Assembly (NCBI GenBank): GCA_036873755.1
Contig: JAVTVY010039253.1
Coordinates: 110,860 to 174,859 of the forward strand
DNA: 64,000 nucleotides
Source: Hanleya hanleyi
Taxonomy: Eukaryota; Mollusca; Polyplacophora; Lepidopleurida; Hanleyidae
Direction of reading: 5' to 3'
In this document: positions 60,225-64,000 of the stretch, piece by piece
Layout: the number at the start of each line of letters is the position of its first letter
Position numbering within the stretch: the stretch's first letter is position 1
Translations under genes and position numbers: made by a program
The notes under the pieces: generated by a model
Told to the model about the DNA's origin: nothing
Seen by the model: only the letters and a program-made list of their open reading frames with translations
Database searches by the model: none

Positions 60225-61403
60225 ATGGAGTCAGCCGACCTAGTTACGCTTCGAAAGAACCGTGTTCGCCTGGTTGATGAGATGGAGCATGTGGGCGCAT
60301 TATGTGATGTGCTTATGGCCGATAACATACTCCTGAAACAGGGTGTCGAAAATATCATGGCGGCGAAGACTCCTTCAGGACAAAACAGAGCTCTCCTCGA
60401 TGATCTACCGCGCCGTGGTCCTTGTGCATTTCTAGCCTTCGTGGAGGCGCTGAAGAAGACGGAAAATGAAGAACTAGCACATCTACTTGAAGCCGACGAC
60501 GTTATACAAGATGAAGATATCTTAGTGATGGATACTACCGAAGAGCGTACAGCTGGTAAACGTACGTACACCACTAGCCCAGAGAGTACACCTGCTAAAC
60601 GTGCTGGACGACCCAAACGCCCTCGACTAACACCGTTACAAATACCTGTGGTTGAGCAGCCAGTAGTACCCCAGGAAGTGTCTTTGAAAGCACAATTTCA
60701 ACTTCCTATGTCTGTCCAGGAGATCAACAACCTGATCCAAGAGGCTAACCAGGCAGCCCACAAGGACATTTGGGAGCTCTCACCCTATTTAACTGTGAGT
60801 GTGAAAGACGAGGAAGTGCATTTTAATGCAGCGGGCTTTAACGACAGACCTGGTAAGCATATTGCCCTGAACTCTGACACCTGGCAAAAACTGGAGGCCC
60901 TTGATTACGCCATCGATGCGGTTATTCGCGACCAGGGGAATGACGAAGCGAAATTTCATGTGGGTGACGACATCTTTGTGAGCTGTGCTTATTTCAACGA
61001 TCAGCTCCTGGTGCATATTCGAAAATGGCGAAGGCGGTTAGATACGCAAGAGCTTGTTGCTTGTCCTCAAGGTGTCACTTTGAAATTAACGGCGTGGCGG
61101 GAGTTGCAGAGTCTTGCCAGTAAAATTCGTGAAGCTCTGTCCTACCAGGTATCTCACTATATTTACCAGAAGTACATCGACACAGTCCTGCAGCTCATCA
61201 TACCTCGCATGGACACTCTGGTACCCTCATACGCGAGCATCACTGAAGCACTACAGAAGGTGACCGAGCAGCAAATTGCCCTGGGAGTGGAAGCGGCTTG
61301 CCCTGCCAAAATTCCACGTGAAGAGATTATTACGTACATCTATGTGCACCAAGGACGGAAAGACGATGATGAATTCATACAAGTCTTGTTGGCGAACTAT
61401 TGA
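60225..61403 (+). CDS. Intronless CARD protein with two PC4-like segments
   Basis: 392 residues from the ATG at 60225 (G at -3). The frame is open further up to a GTG at 60138, but no other ATG lies there. Residues 7-90 form a CARD: LRKNRVRLVDEME, then LMADNILLKQGVENIMAAKT, then ALLDDLPRRGPCAFLAFVEA, closest in style to caspase-2/CRADD-type CARDs. Residues 110-136 are a basic, probably nuclear-targeting linker (TPAKRAGRPKRPRL). Residues ~188-235 and ~244-305 each resemble PC4, the single-stranded-DNA-binding transcription coactivator fold. The first has KHIALNSDTWQKLEAL. The second has FHVGDDIFVSCAYF, LLVHIRKW and QGVTLKLTAWRELQSL. The last ~85 residues are not recognised. A tandem pair could mimic the PC4 dimer. 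The gene has its own TATA box and polyA signal and no introns. CARD call firm; PC4 call moderate; function unknown. Confidence 0.85.
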   Translation: MESADLVTLRKNRVRLVDEMEHVGALCDVLMADNILLKQGVENIMAAKTPSGQNRALLDDLPRRGPCAFLAFVEALKKTENEELAHLLEADDVIQDEDILVMDTTEERTAGKRTYTTSPESTPAKRAGRPKRPRLTPLQIPVVEQPVVPQEVSLKAQFQLPMSVQEINNLIQEANQAAHKDIWELSPYLTVSVKDEEVHFNAAGFNDRPGKHIALNSDTWQKLEALDYAIDAVIRDQGNDEAKFHVGDDIFVSCAYFNDQLLVHIRKWRRRLDTQELVACPQGVTLKLTAWRELQSLASKIREALSYQVSHYIYQKYIDTVLQLIIPRMDTLVPSYASITEALQKVTEQQIALGVEAACPAKIPREEIITYIYVHQGRKDDDEFIQVLLANY

Positions 61404-61574
61404 GGAGGAGAACAAGTGTTGAAAAACATTTACCATACACATTTATTGATCTGGAGAGCGTATAATGGTATTAAAAATTTCAGAGTTTTTTGACTGTTAA
61501 TTGTATTAAAAATTCAATACTCAGATATAATTGTATTAAATTCAATACCCTTGTGAATACGTTCATTCTGTGTT

Positions 61575-61580
61575 AATAAA
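61575..61580 (+). terminator. Polyadenylation signal of the CARD/PC4-like gene
   Basis: AATAAA 172 bp after the stop, inside GTTAATAAAAATAG, followed by T-rich sequence from about 61617. Confidence 0.65.
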
Positions 61581-61639
61581 AATAGTAGAAAATTAAAAAA
61601 ATGCTTAGTGTTCATTCTTTTTTCCTTTTTTAATAGTAA

Positions 61640-63112
61640 AATAGCTCCAAAACGTCTATTTCCATTCTCGCGCATGCGCAGAATGCCGATAGTTCAACCC
61701 ACACCAGTCCATCAGATGCCCCTTCATGAATGCTTCACATTGATACCTCACTCGGTCCCATCGGGCCACTAGGGGTTCTCCTAGCTCCAAAAAGGCTATT
61801 TTCATAGCCTTCGGCCTTCGCGCATGCGCAGAATCACCCTAATTCAATCCCACACCCAGTCTATCAGATGCTCCTTCACGTCAGCTTCAATTTGATACCT
61901 CACTCGACCCACTACCTCCAAAATAAAAAAAAATAAAAAAATAAAAAAATCAAGGTGGATATCCACCTTCAAAATAGCTTTTTTGGAGCTAGGCGAGCCC
62001 CTAATGGTCCAATGGGGTCGAGTGAGGTATCAACAGATACCCCTTCACGTCAGCTTCAATTTGATACCTCACTCGGTCCCATCGGGCCACTAGGGGCTCT
62101 CCTAGCTCCAAAAAGGCTATTTTCATGCCCTTCGGCCTCCGCGCATGCGCAGAATCACCCTAATTCAATCCCACACCCAGTCCATCAGATGCTCCTTCAC
62201 GTCACCTTCAATTTGATACCTCACTTGACCCACTACCTGCAAAATAAAAAAAAAAAAAAAATCAAAAAATCAAGGTGGATATCCACCTTCAAAATAGCTT
62301 TTTTGGAGCTAGGCGAGCCCCTAATGGTCCAGTGGGGTCGAGTGAGGTATCAACAGATACCCCTTCACGTCAGCTTCAATTTGATACCTCACTCGGTCCC
62401 ATCGGGCCACTAGGGGCTCTCCTAGCTCCAAAAAGGCTATTTTCATAAATGAAGGTCGATATCGACCTTCAAAATAGCCTTTTTGGAGCTAGGGGAACCC
62501 CTAATGGTCCAATGGGGTCGAGTGAGATATCAACAGATACCTCTTCACGTCAGCTTCAATTTGATACCTCACTCGACCCACTACCTCCAAAATAAAAAAA
62601 ATAAAAAATGAAGGTCGATATCGACCTTCAAAATAGCCTTTTTGGAGCTAGGGAAGCCCCTAATGGTCCAATGGGGTCGAGTGAGGAATCAATGTGAAGC
62701 ATTTCACGTCAGCTATCAACAGATACCTCTTCACGTCAGCTTCAATTTGATACCTCACTCGACCCACTACCTCCAAAATAAAAAAAATAAAAAATGAAGG
62801 TGCATATCGACCTTCAAAATAGCCTTCTTGGAGCTAGGGGAGCCCCTAATGGTCCAATGGGGTCGAGTGAGGTATCAACAGATGCTCCTTCACGTCAGCT
62901 TCAATTTGATACCTCACTCGACCCACTACCTCCAAAATAAAAAAAATAAAAAATGAAGGTCGATATCGACCTTCAAAATAGCCTTTTTGGAGCTAGGGAA
63001 GCCCCTAATGGTCCAATGGGGTCGAGTGAGGAATCAATGTGAAGCATTTCACGGCAGCTTCAATTTGATACCTCACTCGACCCACTACCTCAAAAATAAA
63101 AAAAATAAAAAA
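61640..63112. repeat. Array of palindrome-bearing repeats between convergent genes
   Basis: The units contain a perfect hairpin (AAGGTCGATATCGACCTT, or AAGGTGGATATCCACCTT in the left part). Then comes AAAATAGCCTTTTTGGAGCT, AGGGGAGCCCCTAATGGTCC and AATGGGGTCGAGTGAGGTAT. An inverse block follows (TTGATACCTCACTCGACCCA) and an A-rich spacer. The left half repeats every ~320 bp, the right half about every 165 bp. The left units also hold CGCGCATGCGCA. The array ends in a poly-T/A stretch near 63090-63175. Confidence 0.9.
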
Positions 63113-63277
63113 AAATTCACCTTGACAGTGTGAAGATTTTTTTTTTTTTTTTTGAAAAATTTTTTTTTTTGGAAAAAGGATGATGGGGGCTGGTGTTAAT
63201 TTTTTTGTGCTTTTGAAAGAAGTTTTCTCTTCCGAGAAAGATGGTTGGCCCTGAAAAGGGCCTTTGAAGTGTTACAC

Positions 63278-64000
63278 TTATGCGCGGTATATTCTCTTTA
63301 CCCCTCCCACTTGCTTCCTGCAGATGGGACATTTTATTTTGAGATGGTTTTCTCCTGCGTCGTGGCAACGGCACATATCCCCGACACACGTCAGTGTTAC
63401 CCAACAATCTTTGCACATACAAAGATGTCCACACGGCAAGACTGCATACAGGCTCTCTTCTTCGGTACATACACTACATTGTGATAATTTTTCTTCTTTA
63501 TGGAGTTCTTTCTTTTGTCTGGAAATCTCCGCATCCATTCCTTGCATTGTCGTCTCCATTCCCTGCATGGCTCCCCGCATAATGTTAATCACTTCGTTGA
63601 GGCGTGATACCTCGGATTCGTGTTGACATCGTGGTGGTGATGTTTCTGCAGCCGTTATACTGGGAGTTTCGAACGTTGTTGGAAGTCTATTTAACCCTGC
63701 ACGGTCTTCAGCCGAAGTCGTTATACTGGGCGTATCGGCAGGCAACGTGGTTGTTGTTGTTGTTGGAGGTCTACTAGTTAACCAGGGAAGCTCGCCGTCT
63801 TGGCCCCCATCCGTTATATCACTGTCGTTTTCTTCTTCTTCTTCTTCTTCTACGGCCTCCATTCTGTTTATTTCTTGGTCCTGTTGTTCACTTATCCTTT
63901 GCAACCGTCTATCCTCTTCTCTTCTTATATCTTGCCGGAGTTCTTCCGCACTGCGTATTAACGGGGTTTCGTCTTCTTCAATTCCCCTCTGAAAGCTAGT
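63278..64000 (-). CDS. RING-finger protein, C-terminal part (runs off the window)
   Basis: The frame is open from the right edge to a stop at 63278, giving 240 residues; the start lies outside. Order: a charged helical segment (EELRQDIRREEDRRLQRISE), an acidic run of Glu near the text EAVEEEEEEEN, a Thr/Pro-rich disordered part, and a coiled-coil-like segment (SEVSRLNEVINIMRG). The C-terminal RING reads CSVCTEEESLYAVLPCGHLC, then CKDC, a longer than usual loop with extra Cys and His, then CPICRKQVGGVKRIYRA. The final RING layout is like that of IAP-type E3 ubiquitin ligases, with the domain at the very C-terminus. No BIR domain is seen in this part. The gene points toward the CARD/PC4-like gene, with 1.87 kb between the stops. 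No introns are visible. Confidence 0.85.
   Translation of the reverse strand, partial: TSFQRGIEEDETPLIRSAEELRQDIRREEDRRLQRISEQQDQEINRMEAVEEEEEEENDSDITDGGQDGELPWLTSRPPTTTTTTLPADTPSITTSAEDRAGLNRLPTTFETPSITAAETSPPRCQHESEVSRLNEVINIMRGAMQGMETTMQGMDAEISRQKKELHKEEKLSQCSVCTEEESLYAVLPCGHLCMCKDCWVTLTCVGDMCRCHDAGENHLKIKCPICRKQVGGVKRIYRA

Noticed and set aside
60209..60616. 135-residue frame antisense to the CARD gene
   Set aside because: Shadow of the real coding strand; Ser/Arg-rich composition is typical of an antisense frame.

Overview
This window is animal nuclear DNA. It has spliced genes with GT/AG junctions, metazoan-type retroelements, long satellite arrays and no bacterial operon structure. 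The retroelement and repeat types (a reverse transcriptase with a PMGxNCAP motif, Ty3/gypsy, Jockey- and L2/CR1-like fragments, tRNA-like SINE heads) fit a marine invertebrate, most likely a mollusc or other lophotrochozoan. That placement is weak inference.

Genes are sparse. Only three loci are convincing. (1) An ectonucleotide pyrophosphatase/phosphodiesterase (ENPP) gene on the + strand, of which the last two exons lie here (54706-55436 and 57921-58235). (2) An intronless + strand gene (60225-61403) encoding an N-terminal CARD, a basic linker and two PC4-like segments. (3) A - strand gene running off the right edge (63278-64000) encoding an acidic/coiled-coil protein with a C-terminal RING finger. 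Genes 2 and 3 are convergent and are separated by an array of palindromic repeats.

Layout. 1-9.7 kb: inverted and dispersed repeats, a CG-rich foldback MITE with clear target duplication, a ~148-bp tandem array and a decayed non-LTR retrotransposon. 9.7-10.5 kb: a 45-bp minisatellite. 10.5-19 kb: unannotated DNA, a decayed Jockey-like RNase H tail, a diverged satellite and a reverse transcriptase tail. 19.1-27.7 kb: a ~178-bp satellite with a ~1.6-kb higher-order repeat, interrupted by a retroelement 3-prime fragment. 28.5-31.7 kb: a degenerate ~16-bp array. 33.5-35.6 kb: a 54-bp minisatellite that grew inside the 3-prime region of an RT element. 36-41 kb: repeat debris. 41.1-44.45 kb: a dead Ty3/gypsy element on the - strand. 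45.09-54.54 kb: a 9.45-kb palindromic composite element with 5-bp target duplication and CAC...GTG ends. 54.7-58.2 kb: ENPP exons. 59-64 kb: a promoter-like cluster, a G-rich minisatellite, the CARD/PC4-like gene, a palindrome array and the RING gene.

Most notable: the palindromic element beside an ENPP exon; a minisatellite that has multiplied the ENPP 5-prime splice site about 40 times; and the CARD plus PC4-like gene facing a RING gene, which combines an apoptosis-type adaptor domain, a single-stranded-DNA-binding-type fold and a ubiquitin-ligase domain.
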